From: Ectobius pallidus
Lineage: Eukaryota > Arthropoda > Insecta > Blattodea > Ectobiidae
Length of the DNA: 64,000 bases
Direction of reading: 5' to 3'
Assembly (NCBI GenBank): GCA_964059195.1
Contig: CAXKWD010000011.1
Location: 12,556,451-12,620,450 of the forward strand
Each line of letters starts with the position of its first letter. The stretch's first letter is position 1. The translations under genes were made by a program, and so were the position numbers. Shown here piece after piece: positions 9,681 through 20,799 of the stretch. The notes below the pieces were generated by a model that had not been told where the DNA came from, searched no databases, and saw only the letters and a program-made list of their open reading frames with translations.

Positions 9681-11645
9681 TTGAAAAGTACATACCAAAA
9701 AAAAACATGTAATGTAAATTTTATGCGACCAAAAAATAAGGCTAAAATGGATAATAAAGAATGGTACACATCTAACTTGGCAGAAATGAGGAACAAAGTG
9801 ATGCTGTATTCTGATATTTATAGGTCACACAAGTCGGATATAAGTAGATTAGTCTATGTAAACTTCAGGAAGAATTACCAGCTAGCAATTAATGAAGCAA
9901 AAAAACAGCATAACATTAGACAGATTGAAACTGCAAATAATAAATGCAAGGCAGCATGGAGGATAATTGGTTCTGTCACAAAACCTGGTATAAAAAACGT
10001 TGTTGGAGTATCCCCCAATGAATTTAATAATTTTTGCATTCAATCAGTTGATGACATTTCAAAAAATATCTGTAGACCTGTGGAAACTGCTACACATTTG
10101 TTAAGCAACATTAGTAGACCTAAAGCTGGAAATTTTCTATTTATGGAAGTGACTGCTAATGAAATTTTAAGTATTGTCAATAAGTTTAAACGCTCGGATA
10201 GTGTTGATGTTTACGATTTCTCTTGTAATCTGTTAAAAAAAGTTATTGTTTGTGTAGTTGAGCCGTTAACATATTGCATAAATAAGTGCATAATAGAAGG
10301 AATTTTTCCAGACGTACTTAAAATTTCTAGGGTAATTCCAATTTATAAAAAGGGAGAGAAAAATCATCCCGCCAGCTACAGACCTATATCTATAACCCCT
10401 GTCTTTTCAAAAGTTTTAGAAACGGTTATATATTCTCAGTTGTGCTTTTATCTTGAACATTTTAATATAATTTGTAACCAACAATACGGATTTAGGAAAT
10501 GCAGATCAACAATTGACGCTATGGAATTGTTGGTCAGAAATGTTCTTCATATTTTCGAACTCGGGGGCTTTTCTCAGGCCACCTTTTGTGATCTGAGCAA
10601 AGCCTTTGATTGTGTTGATCATAGGATACTGTTAGATAAGTTATATTATTATGGCCTGAGTGAACAAAGTGTAAAACTTTTCAAGTCTTTTCTGGAGAAC
10701 AGAAAACAAATTGTTTGTATAGGTTCTGAAAAGTCAAATGTAGTAACTGTTAAGAGTGGAGTGCCCCAGGGGTCTGTGTTGGGGCTTTTGTTATTTATAT
10801 TAATGATGAACGACTTACCGTCCTGTATAAACACTCAAACAATACTTTACGCAGACGACACAACATTTTTAAATAACAGTGCTGAATTTCAGCCTCTTCA
10901 AAATCTAACGGACAATGTGGTATCCGAAGCATCAATATGGTTCAGATCAAATGGGTTCCTGTTGAATGAAAGTAAAACTAAACAACTGTATTTTAGTTTG
11001 AGAGAATTGCCTGCAGTAAATTATGACAGAAGTGTAAAGTGCTTAGGTATCTATTTAGATAACAAATTATCCTGGGAACCTCACATTACATACATTTCGG
11101 CCAAACTTTCCAGAGTAGTATTTTTGTTGAAAAGCTTAAAGAGCCATTTACCAATTAATTATCTAAGAACAGCATATTTTGCTTTTTTTCAAAGCATAAT
11201 TACATACGGAATCTTATTATGGGGAAACAGCAGTCACGTTAAACAAATATTGTTACTTCAGAAAAAAGTTATCAGGATAATCTCGGATGAACATAAATTA
11301 GAACACTGCAAACCACTGTTTATTAAATTACAATGTTTGACAGTCATAAATATCTATATTTTACAAGCTATATCATATGTTAATAACAATTTATCAAACT
11401 ATCACACTGGACAAGAAATTCACAGTTACAACACCAGGAACAATACACTTATCAATATTCCGTTTCATAGATTATCAAAGTCATTGAACAGTTATGAGAT
11501 ATTAGGCATAAAAATGTATAACAAGCTCCCTCTAAAGATAACTCGGTTACCAGCAAAGCAATTTAAAAACAAGCTTTATAGTTTCCTTATAAAAAATCCA
11601 TTTTACTGTATAGAAGAATTTTTTAGATACGAGTTTTCAAGTTGA
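9681..11645 (+). pseudogene. ORF2 part 2: reverse transcriptase of the CR1-group element
   Basis: The RT frame is 654 codons. It differs from part 1 by one base at an A9 run (9697-9705), so an indel there explains the split. RT blocks appear in order: RVIPIYKKG, YRPISITPVFSK, QYGFRKCRST, FCDLSKAFDCVDH (~10584), GVPQGSVLG (~10758) and LYADDTTF (~10846). KCLGIYLD, ITYGILLWG and the C-terminal NTR/LP-rich region follow. The catalytic YADD and FCDL Asp residues are intact. One unusual change is GSVLGLLLF, where the family nearly always has GPLLF. Together with ORF1 and APE this gives a nearly complete CR1/L2/Jockey-superclade element that has lost activity through one stop and one frameshift. Confidence 0.88.
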
Positions 11646-11805
11646 CGGGTGTGCCATATGGCCATAATAATATGATTATCTACCTCTATTTTTGTCATAT
11701 AGGTCAGTTACCGAAACTTTTGTATGTATATTTTATTGTATTTATTGTAATATTATTTTAACCTTACTGACTTTGTCTATTGCAGTAATGCTTAATGGCA
11801 ATAAA

Positions 11806-11888
<83 letters not shown>
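11646..11888 (+). repeat. Retrotransposon 3' UTR and (ATT)n tail
   Basis: A ~160-bp UTR ends in GGCAATAAAATTATT and passes into about 83 bp of ATT repeat (11806-11888). Microsatellite-like tails that replace poly(A) are usual in CR1-group elements. The repeat abuts the resumed dispersed repeat at 11889. Translated tails in either strand give poly-Ile or poly-Asn frames that are not genes. Confidence 0.85.
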
Positions 11889-12113
11889 CCTTCCTCGGAT
11901 CGCAAGGATGCAGTTTTATCTGATAAAACGTCAGCTCGTTACTGGACACGTAAGGCATCAACGTGCGGTGATTAATATGTCACATACTGCCATGAGCACA
12001 GTAAAAACACATTATTTTATACAACATAACGTGTTTGGAAATTGAAATAATATAAATGTCCATTGATTAAAACACAATTTCGATTCGGTGGAAGCCAGTT
12101 CGTGTGCTTTTAT
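11889..12113 (-). repeat. Dispersed 0.6-kb repeat, minus copy, part after the insertion
   Basis: The reverse complement matches the middle of the copies at 13114-13715 and 54671-55295: AAAGCACACGAACTGG, TCGAAATTGTGTTTTAATCA, ACATTTATATTATTTCAATT. It continues directly from the part at 6335-6420 once the retroelement is removed. It stops at about 12113 where a different repeat begins. Confidence 0.8.
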
Positions 12114-12384
12114 AGCGTTTTGATGTAAGCAATTACCACGACGTCATATTGCCAAAAACGTTGATTTTGATCACCTTATAAATAAATATGTTGTAATAGT
12201 GTATTTTTTTCCTTTCACACTCCGTTTCATTTTTGTTCTTGAATTCAGAAAATCGATATTATCGAAGACCATTATCGAATTCACGATATTATCGAAACTG
12301 AAATATCGATGTCAAAATATCGGATATCGAAACATATCTATATTATTATATTTCGATAATATCGATATTGATATCCCATCCCTA
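12114..12384. mobile_element. Truncated hAT-like element end (CGATA-rich, ...CCATCCCTA)
   Basis: Sequence rich in ATCGATA/TATCGAAA ends in GATATCCCATCCCTA at 12384, the end type of the TAGGGATGGG hAT MITEs at 37.1 and 61.8 kb. It shares AAAACGTTGATTTTG and later motifs with 56625-56816. No left terminus is visible, so it is broken at the junction near 12114. Confidence 0.55.
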
Positions 12385-12487
12385 CTTACGATTAAGTCGA
12401 CACAGGGTTGTTATCTCTACATTGATTACGCCTGGTTGTATACCGGGATATGGGACTCAGTTGGAGAGTTTAATGTTGTACCGGTAT

Positions 12488-12570
12488 GTTGCCATGGTAG
12501 CTCAAGTGGCAGAGCAACGGCACGGAAGATCTGTGCTTCAAATCCCAGCTCTGGCATTGAATCTTTTAGT
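12488..12570 (+). repeat. tRNA-derived SINE head or tRNA relic
   Basis: GGTAGCTCAAGTGGCAGAGC fits an RNA polymerase III box A, and GTGCTTCAAATCCC about 30 bp later fits box B. The region lacks the acceptor pairing of a real tRNA, and no long tail is seen, so a SINE head or relic is the better call. Confidence 0.55.
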
Positions 12571-12599
12571 CTGACTTTACCTTTGCACTATGTAATATA

Positions 12600-13113
12600 G
12601 TTTTTATTTAATGCAAAATATAATTTGATTACAACCAGGTGTACAAAAAAGCAAGTTCTATCACAGCTTTCACGTGCAGGGAAGAGCAAGTGACACGCTG
12701 TATAACTAAGAATAGGGAGAATCGGCAGTTCTCTGCATGCAGGAACACTAAGTTGATATTCAAAGTTTCACACTGTACGCACGTATCTTGCCAAACTAAC
12801 CAAACGTGAAATCAAAGTTAAAGGTAGAGAATTTTTACAGATGCCCTACATTCGTTCTTCTGGCACTAATTCTACTCATATCACTACTTTGCAACTTGCA
12901 TTCTCCATGTGTTTGCGCGAATATTTCATAGAATTGATTGAGGAGAATTCTTTTCAATGTCTTTCAAATCATTTTCTTCCTTTTACCTAGAGTTATTCTT
13001 TACGTCTACTTTCTTTCTTTCCTTCTCTATTTTTCTATCGCCTGCCGTATTTTTCCTCCTTACTCTTAAGTCAAGAGTATTTTCCCTATGATCTTTTTTC
13101 ATAAGTAATCCCA
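12600..13113. other. Gap without recognisable features
   Basis: I see nothing that I can name here apart from a pyrimidine-rich stretch near 12960-13065. Confidence 0.5.
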
Positions 13114-13715
13114 AGAAAGTTGACGAGTGTATCGAAAGATTCGCGACTGCGCAACAGGAGCGAATTTATCCGATGAGTTATTTTATCAACTCGAGTTGGA
13201 TTTATTAAGACTATTCCATGAATAATAATTACTTTCGTGCTTTGTGGTATACATAAAAAACAAAACTAACAGCTGCGAGATCATGGCCTACTATGAATCA
13301 ACCATCCATGAATCGATTCAAGTTACAATGTTGTAACCAGGGCTACCAATGGTGGATATAAGACATAGTTAACTTCATTCAGATAAGCTAACAGCAGAAC
13401 AGAATTAAAGCACACGAATTGGCTTGCTCCGAATCGAAATTGTGTTTTTAATCAATGTACATTTCTATTATTTCAATTTCCAAACAAGTTATGTTGCATA
13501 AAATAATCTGCTCTCTTTCTGTTTAGTGGTAACATGTGACATGTGGCATCTACTGATGCTTTCGTGTCCTGTAGATTTTACCCAATGAAACGCCATCCTT
13601 GCGATTCCTAACAAGAATAATGTAAGATAAACAGCCGTGATTGATCTATATCCGAGGAATTGCTAAACGTTATTGGTCAATATCAAACACGCGGCCTATG
13701 AGTGAAATAGTCATT
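13114..13715 (+). repeat. Dispersed 0.6-kb repeat, plus copy
   Basis: This is about 80-90% alike by eye to 54671-55295, beginning with a GACGAGTGTATCGA/GCGACTGCGCAACAGG region and ending near CCTATGAGTGAAATAGTCATT. Its start is partly self-complementary (TTGACGAG...CTCG). No coding potential or clear terminal inverted repeat is seen. The class is unknown; a non-autonomous DNA element is possible. Confidence 0.75.
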
Positions 13716-14461
13716 CTAAACTGCATTTTCTGAAGATGTTATTTCCTCCGGTTTATCTCCAGTTGGTCATACGTCGGCTGGCTCCCACTTTATATAATAG
13801 TAATGTTGTTTTACTGTCTGTCAATCTTTCAACCGATCAGTCCACCAGTCCAGTCCGTCCTTCCCAAGTCCAGTCGTTTGCCTTATCTTCATTTCCATCT
13901 ATTCTGGTTAATGCAGGTACTGACTATGTGTTGAGCCTGTGTGTGTATAGGATATAACATGTGTATCAAAACTTTCTCCGCAGTGAACTCAGACGCCTGC
14001 GGGTCTTATTATGTTGGTAACGGAACTTCGCACATTAGTAGTGCACACTACTACTGCAAGGAATGTGTGTTAATATTCTAGTGAATTCAATAAATAACAA
14101 AATAAATAGAAATAAACGATGGTGAGGTGGTGTAGAAAAGACATTTCAAGCTGGCTAAATACATTATATCGAACTGAGTCGCAAGATTTCAAGACATAAC
14201 ACATTCAGTTGTTAAACATAGGATTATATTATTTTTACAAATAGTGATACCTGTATTTAATTAAATTTCAAATACCGACTTGTACATCTTAGTTTCTGAA
14301 TTATATGGAACTACAACAAATAACACTATTGACTATAATTTCTTATAATTGGAATATATCATTTATAATTTATTCAGTAGGCCTCGGAAGTTGATGTTGT
14401 AAAATGATTGAAATACCTTAAATGTATGAAAATTTGACATTAAAAATTTAAAAAACTGACT
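13716..14461. other. Non-coding region with weak promoter-like words
   Basis: CTTTATATAATAG (~13787-13799) is a TATA-like box, with TCAATC and TCAGTC words 30-45 bp downstream. A pyrimidine tract plus CAG lies at ~13970-13981 and an AATAAA near 14089. These could mark a short non-coding transcript, but each word is common in AT-rich DNA. No coding exon is supported. Confidence 0.2.
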
Positions 14462-14912
14462 TCATGTATCTAAAAATGTAGGCCTATTTAAAAAGGGAGT
14501 ATTTAGTACTTTAATAAAAAAATGTAATTTTTGTATTGTTGTATACTGTTCATGTATTCTTTGTAAGGCAATCTGCGTTGTGCAGAAAGAGTGAGTAAGA
14601 AATAATAAACACACGGGAATATCTAAGTATTTTATATTACTGCCTCTATTATTAAATTTTCTATGAATATTGGTATGTTTACTATATTTATTAATTATGT
14701 TGTACTTGTTATTACTGACCAATCGTACTGTCTCGAGCTCGAAGGAATGCCTGTTGTCCTGAAGAACATTTCTGTACATCGAAAAACTAATTTTTACGTG
14801 GACTGATTTCATGGGTGCACGGTTGAAATTGGCAATGTCTCCTGGCGAAAAGTCCTCTACATTGTCTGCATGAGATCGCTTTGTCTGTAATGTTCGAATG
14901 GTCAGTTCTGAA
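14462..14912 (-). other. Candidate exon or open frame, function unknown
   Basis: On the minus strand a good polypyrimidine tract and AG (TTTCTCCCTATTTCGTTTTCAG region, plus ~14908-14932) is followed by a frame that stays open for about 150 codons down to 14462. A weak GTAAAA donor lies near 14800, which would give a ~107-nt exon. The peptide has no motif I recognise. The length is only mildly unusual for this composition, so this may be chance. Confidence 0.2.
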
Positions 14913-14932
14913 AACGAAATAGGGAGAAATGC

Positions 14933-15929
14933 AACGAAAGAATCAACATTTCCTTAAAAAAAATAATAAAAATATGACCAGTGGAGAATTAAATGCTGAA
15001 ATATGGAAAATAAAAAGTAGGATATTTTTGTTAGTTTTGAGGAGAGATGAATATATACTACATCCTGAATTGCCTGAGATGTAGCAGAAAAAATATGACA
15101 TTTCATAAACTTCCAAGCCCTATTAATCAGTGTGATTAGGTCTATAACTAAAATCAATAATTAAACATTTATGGAGACGAAGAATATAGATTATACATTT
15201 TAAGATTTTAATTCAAAAGTTTATTTAAACAATTAAAATTCTGTAATCATTTGATTGCTTGTCAATTTGAATTGTAGATGACATTGGTTTCATGCGAGCA
15301 TTAAAGTTAAATATGACGGAATTAATTTTGAAGTTATGGGGAGGGGAAATGTAAGAGCCGCATGTCATGAGATAAAAGAGACTGGTTTGCAGGAAGTGGG
15401 ATGGTGGTTACAAATGAATGTTTTGGAGCAATTTGCCGCGCGCGCTCTGAACTCTGATACAGTAACCAGAGAACGGGGTGGTCGAGTCGAGCCCGCTGTC
15501 TGTTTGCTCTCTAATCACTAATTGCCTTTGTTATCTACGGTCTCTACATAGAACCTCTCATGTTACGAGGGATACAGCAAAAATACAGCAGTCCAGCACC
15601 GGTCAATGTTTATCGATATATTCAAGTTTTTGGTATTTCATTTTCGATATGAAAATATCCCGTCAACATAACCATCATTCCCTGTCATTAATACTTTCGC
15701 TGGTAGAAAAAGCGCGGTAAATTCGATACGTTAATCTGAAACCAAATCGACATGTACAGCTACCACAGTCCTGTGAAATCCATATTCCTAGGCAGTAAAT
15801 ATGAATCAAATCAACTTACAGAAACTATTAACTCTGTGGGGTTAAAGTTGAGGCAGAAAGAATAGGCAGGTTTCTCAGAACAACTCTCACCGTTTAAATA
15901 TGGCTGCCAGAGCAGATGATGGAGGTGGG
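14933..15929. other. Gap without recognisable features
   Basis: I see no gene or clear repeat. Short open frames at 15336-15720 have no recognisable motif. Confidence 0.45.
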
Positions 15930-15935
15930 ATCAAA

Positions 15936-16495
15936 ACGTCACTTGTTATGCCAGAACCACGAATGTGACAAAAAATCACAAATAGGTCACATTTGTTACT
16001 GTAGCTTAAAAAAAAGGCAGAACTTGTATTTTCATGGAAATGGAACTAACTATTACTCACCAAGGAAAGAAAATACAACGTTTGTAGTTCCTACAGAACA
16101 AATATTAATGTAAACAGATGCCAGCAATGCACTGAAGTCAAAATCGGAATTTTTGCACATTCGTGGTTCTGGCATAACGGTGACTAAATAAGACTCTAAC
16201 ACTATATTTTAATAAAATAAAATATAGTGTTATGTCAAAATCTGAATTTTTGCACCTACGTGGTTTTGGCATAACAGTGACTACAGTGACTACAGTGACT
16301 GAACAATAACACCATAACCACAAATGCATGTAGTCACTGTTATGCCAAAACCACAAATGTGCAAAAATTCAGATTTTGACCAGATATTTTAATAAAATAT
16401 AGTGTTATGTAGTCACTGTTATGCCAAAACCACGAATGTGCCAAAATTCAGATTTTTACCAGATATTTTATTAAAATATAGTGTTATAGTGTTAA
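15936..16495. repeat. Cluster of five related ~45-bp units in direct and inverted order
   Basis: The unit reads TATGCCAAAACCACRAATGTG followed by CAAAAATTCAGATTTT. Plus copies lie at 15945-15975 (partial), 16341-16380 and 16417-16460; minus copies at 16139-16185 and 16235-16282. TATTTTAATAAAATATAGTG spacers and AGTGACTAC repeats join them. The inverted pairs can fold into nested hairpins. A collapsed multimer of a MITE is likely. Confidence 0.75.
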
Positions 16496-17337
16496 GACGT
16501 TTATGGAACATATTATGAAAATGTAAAAAATATTGATTTTTTCACTGATTTTCGCCAAAATTTCAGTCCCAGAACCCATTACGTTGATAGTTTTACACAA
16601 TCGTAATAAACAAAAGGGACGGAGCCTACTGGGATCATCCCACTGCCAAAGCAATGTCTGTTTTAATTGAGTGTCAAGAGGAATACATGAATGGCAAGCA
16701 GACTAAGTGAAACTTTGAGGATGTGGTGCCCCGTCGATTGATTATGCATGCGAGTCTCTGGAGATGTAGCACTTAGAGAGGATATTCGCAATGCAACCAG
16801 ACGCCAGACACTACATAATTCACTAAATATCGTTATATCCCGTTTGACAGCCAAACACGCACGCAAGGCCTTTATTTCAACAATAACACCATAACCACAA
16901 ATGCATTAGTGCTGGTAAAAACCAAACACTAAAGCAAGTGCACATTAATTTTTTTGAAATATTTATTATTACAGCTCTAATAACGACATTTTATTCACAT
17001 GTATTAATTCCTTTCAATCAGATAATATATTATTTTAGATAGAAATATACTTTTTCTATAAACACGCACCTAAATAAAGTAGGAAGGACTCATTCAGAGC
17101 CTATTATAAGTAATTGATCGCTCAACAAATTGATCGATTTTGGTGATTTTTAAACATTTTAGACAACAATGCTAGCAAGACAATAACCCGGTGCCATAAA
17201 TTTGTTTGGGTTATGGTTTATTTGCAATAAGAAAACATGATCCCTTAATAGTGACGAATAAAACAATTGTTTTAGAATCCAAATTTAATGCAATTGTTAT
17301 CCAAATCATTAAATAAAAACAGATGTATGAATCCTAA

Positions 17338-17455
17338 ATGTTCAACGTATCCGCCACCCTGAAGAATGCACGAGCCCAAGGGAATTATGTCGGGAGAACG
17401 TGGAGGCCAAAGGATTGGGCCTTCGCGACCAATCCACCTATTTGGAAGTTCTTCC
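17338..17455 (-). pseudogene. DDE transposase fragment (Tc1/mariner-like, WPPRSPD type)
   Basis: Minus-strand translation gives RWIGREGPILWPPRSPDIIP then a degenerate continuation. RWIGRxGPIxWPPRSPDLxP is the conserved segment just before the last catalytic acidic residue in a common arthropod DDE transposase group. The usual DFFLWG continuation is lost (here LGSCILQG). Only ~38 codons remain and the upstream part is decayed. It cannot be active. Confidence 0.65.
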
Positions 17456-17945
17456 TAAACTAAGACGCAAACATTCAGTGCATACAGCGGGAAACACTAT
17501 GTTATTAAAAGGAAAATGTTCAGGAGTCGAATGATTCACTTGGTCGAACTCCTGGAAAAGTATTATTGACTCCACATTTTGATATTCTTCGCCGCTAATT
17601 GAGAATTTTGAGGGAAGAATGAGATCAATATCGACTTTTGCAGATAGGAGGAAAAAACACTGGAATAAAATTGCAATAAAATATGTAAGGAATAACTCAC
17701 CACATAATTATAACTGCAAATATAAAAATAACGAACTTTGAAGTCGAATATGTTAGTAGAGTGGCTGTACGACACCAAGAAAGTGTGTTGTTACATGGAC
17801 GTATAGTAGAGTACGAGTATTTATATGTCAGCGAATCATCACAGCCGGTGAACTTTGGAGCTACCGGTTACTTTTCCAAGATCCAAAGATAATTTAGAGT
17901 ATATATGTTCTCTATATACATCAATATATGCACATCATTCGTTTC

Positions 17946-18036
17946 CTAGGGGGTGTACAATGGGCCCGCCTATGAGGCCTACGTGCGCGAGCCCATCAGG
18001 GCTCAGCCCCTGAGCCGATAAGATAAGATAAGATAT
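17946..18036 (+). repeat. SINE 3' end with GATAA tail
   Basis: A GC-rich block with GCGCGAGCCCATCAGGGCTC (hairpin-forming) ends in GAGCCGATAAGATAAGATAA. A short repeated pentamer tail is typical of retroposed SINEs. No box A or B is seen in this piece, so it is 5'-truncated. Confidence 0.5.
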
Positions 18037-18438
18037 ACATCAATATGCTTGGATACAATTTTGCAGAGTTTTGCAAATCTGTCTTCCATAACTAGAGAAC
18101 AGTTAACCGAAAATCATCAACATTACAATAGAAACTAAGAATAGTAACAATGAAGCGAATTCTCTTATCGTTGCAAACTAAATTTAAGATAATAAAAAAT
18201 CCAATTCTAATAAAAAAAAATTGAATAGACTTTCTGCTGGGTTCAACTCCAAGACAGGCGTAACAGTGGAAAGGTGTAAAAAGCCTTGAGTGTAGAAATT
18301 CTTGATAATTTTATTCATGTACTTCGGACACGTAATATTATGATGTGATTATTTGAGAGTCTCTTCCGATTTCAGTCCATCAGAGAAGATAATAATCCAG
18401 CGTACTGATATGCGAGAGCTAATGAATTCTCTTATTAC

Positions 18439-19265
18439 TAGGGCCCTGATTTATTGGTGAAATAAAGTGGCTGATTTCGGGGTTAACTTCCTTCTATTTC
18501 GGTGGGTATTTCGTGAAATAAATTACTTATACCACATTGGGAACATTGCGCAATGATATACTTTGCTTCTTTATTTACATGAACTAACACCCCCCTCCAT
18601 TTCCATATTCTTCTGCCCTTGCATGAACTGAAGTAACTTTCGATTTAGGCATGATTGGAGTTAATGTTCAAATATAATGACGAGAAGTATTATCGTAATT
18701 TCTACTAAACACCATCAGATAGCCATTTGCAAACAGAAGTACCAACCATACCACTGTGGATAAAAGGCGAAATCTGTTGAATACAAGTAACAAACATTCT
18801 ACACTCTTCTCCTGTAATCGATCATAGGCATCGCTAACTTGGAAAAGACATAGCAGGAAAGGAGTGTACTCAACAGTACAAACCAACTCACAGACAATCT
18901 TTGCGTAAACTCTGAAATCTTTGTAATCGATCACAAATATCGATATATCGGTAAATCTTAGACAGCCACAGAAAAAGCAGAAAAAAGCATGCTGCTAAGA
19001 AATAAAAAAACACAGTACCGGTACACCAAAACACAATATTGTGATTTTAAGGCACATTTTCGTGCTCGTTTCTCACTTTACGGACAGAAGGGGCATATTT
19101 CGCGCTTATAGATACATTTCGCGGAATCGAGTCAATTTCGCGATATTTCGTGGATTCAATTTGGTTCATATTGGTATTTTAAGCATATAAAAGATAAATA
19201 TAGCTAGGGAAGGTTGTTTTATAAAATTTCGCGCTTATCGTTGTTACCAAAAAATACGGCCCCTA
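18439..19265. mobile_element. Non-autonomous hAT element with perfect 8-bp TSD
   Basis: The TIRs are TAGGGCCCTGATTTATTGGT on the left and, as reverse complement, TAGGGGCCGTATTTTTTGGT on the right. CTTATTAC is duplicated at 18431-18438 and 19266-19273. The 827-bp interior has ATTTCGCG-type words clustered near the right end and no transposase. The 8-bp TSD and TIR identify the hAT superfamily. Confidence 0.85.
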
Positions 19266-19273
19266 CTTATTAC

Positions 19274-20757
19274 ACATGTTAGGTTAATGTGATGAATATT
19301 TTCTTAGGTAATCTATTAGACTTCAACTTCGGTAGAACACTAAGATGCAATGACATCCTTATCGCACTTACGGTTACCGTTTTGCTTCAGTTGTTACAAG
19401 TGTGAAACGTGAAATAACTCCAAAAATGTATTTTTTGTGATGTATAATTTTTATCAAAAACATTTAATCCTATACCATCGATATGTATGATTTTCAAATC
19501 TTTTCAAAAGTAATTTTTAAAAGTTGGCCCAAGAAACTAAAAATAAGCAGAAATGAATTTCTGAAGTCAAATAATAAACAAAAAAACTTAAAAACTTAAT
19601 TTAACAGCTAATTCATAATTCGGAATAATTCTACTGATCTCTGCAATGACAACATGTAAGTTACAAACGTAGATAAGTGCCGAAATCGGGACTTCAGCTT
19701 GAGGGTTAAATTTATCATGAGTACACTAAAATGTAGCTTATTAATAGAGAGGGCGATATATCGCAATCGAAGCATGCAAAACAAAGCAAATTCCATCGTT
19801 CGTAGCACTTAAACTGCAATGACAACTGGTACGGCAGATGGAACATCCCCCTTGTTTGTCCCCAGAGATTCCCCACACAAGAATAATCAATTAACTCTGT
19901 AAATTCCTCTATATCATATTTGTGAGTCAAATGTAGAAAACATATTCACTTTTTTCGTCTGTCATTCTGTCAAAGGTTCACACAAAATTATGAATACGTT
20001 ATACTAACACAAACATAAAAGGCTCGTTACACAACATCGAAACTTTGTTTAAAACCAGCGAAGTCAAACTCCACAAACATTTCCCATGTCCTGGAAAACA
20101 ATGATAACTGAAGAATGTAAAAAGCAGCCAAACGTAAGGAAAGATCGTCATATTGATCAATATTCAAAGTTAATTATTTCTTGAAAATATATTATAAAAT
20201 ACATATGTTAGGGAAATTTATCTTTTAAATAAAATTTGTATTATAAAAGAAATTTTATGATCAGAAATTACCTTATGACTCTATGTATATTTTTAAAAAT
20301 CTAATAAAATGTTATGGTGAGTACAGCAATGAATGAAAACGTTGTAGCTGCTGCTGTAGATAGTGTAGTTTGAGCAGCCATCATAGTGACTTAATTGGCG
20401 GAAAAAATGAAAAAGATTCGTTTGTGAGTAAGACCGAGGATTACTTGGTGTGAGTTGAAGGGGATCCATCACAATTTTCTGCAAGAACTGACAGTAGAAG
20501 CTCAAAGAAATTACATCAGCTATTCTGAGCATCAGTAAAATGACTTTCAAATACTTAGCCCTGAAGGTGGGACCTTGAATATCACGACGAATGACGCATT
20601 TACGAAATCCAGTCAGCGTTATGGTAACTCTACGCGTAAAACACACAAATTTACAGACAAGCAGATGGAATCCCAAATGGCCAAAATGAGACAGGACCTT
20701 GCTTCGCTCGGTCGATTATTTGGCAAAGTATTTTGTAATTTATGCCATAGAGAATTA
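19274..20757. other. Gap without recognisable features
   Basis: There is no supported gene or repeat. The 127-codon minus frame at 20293-20676 has no motif and a biased hydrophobic/Ser composition, so I treat it as chance. Confidence 0.45.
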
Positions 20758-20799
20758 CGAGGGAGAATCGAATGAAAACAGCAATTTATTTTTTCCCAC

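Larger units (their letters stand above)
6421..11888 (+). mobile_element. Chimeric CR1-group non-LTR retrotransposon inserted in a dispersed repeat
   Basis: The unit holds, in order: a short GC-rich leader, a 5'-truncated RT segment of another non-LTR family, an SGNH-esterase ORF1, an APE/RT ORF2, a 160-bp 3' UTR and an (ATT)n tail. Both outer flanks are consecutive parts of the same dispersed repeat, so the whole ~5.47 kb appears to have landed as one piece. Reverse-transcriptase template switching from the CR1-group RNA onto another retroelement RNA would explain the 5' fusion, as seen for other LINE chimeras. Successive insertion followed by loss of the remainder of the RT copy is the alternative. 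ORF1 is intact; ORF2 carries one stop and one frameshift. Confidence 0.8.

Noticed and set aside
11692..12045. 117-codon frame with a long Ile run (and its minus-strand Asn-run mirror at 11764-11961)
   Set aside because: Both are translations of the (ATT)n tail of the retrotransposon.
12488..12570. Functional tRNA gene
   Set aside because: Box A and B are present but a full cloverleaf with a paired acceptor stem could not be drawn; SINE head or relic preferred.
15936..16495. CRISPR-like array
   Set aside because: Units are in mixed orientation with repeated spacers in a eukaryotic genome; hairpin/MITE cluster is the right class.
20293..20676. 127-codon minus frame
   Set aside because: No motif, a skewed composition and no splice or promoter context; judged chance.
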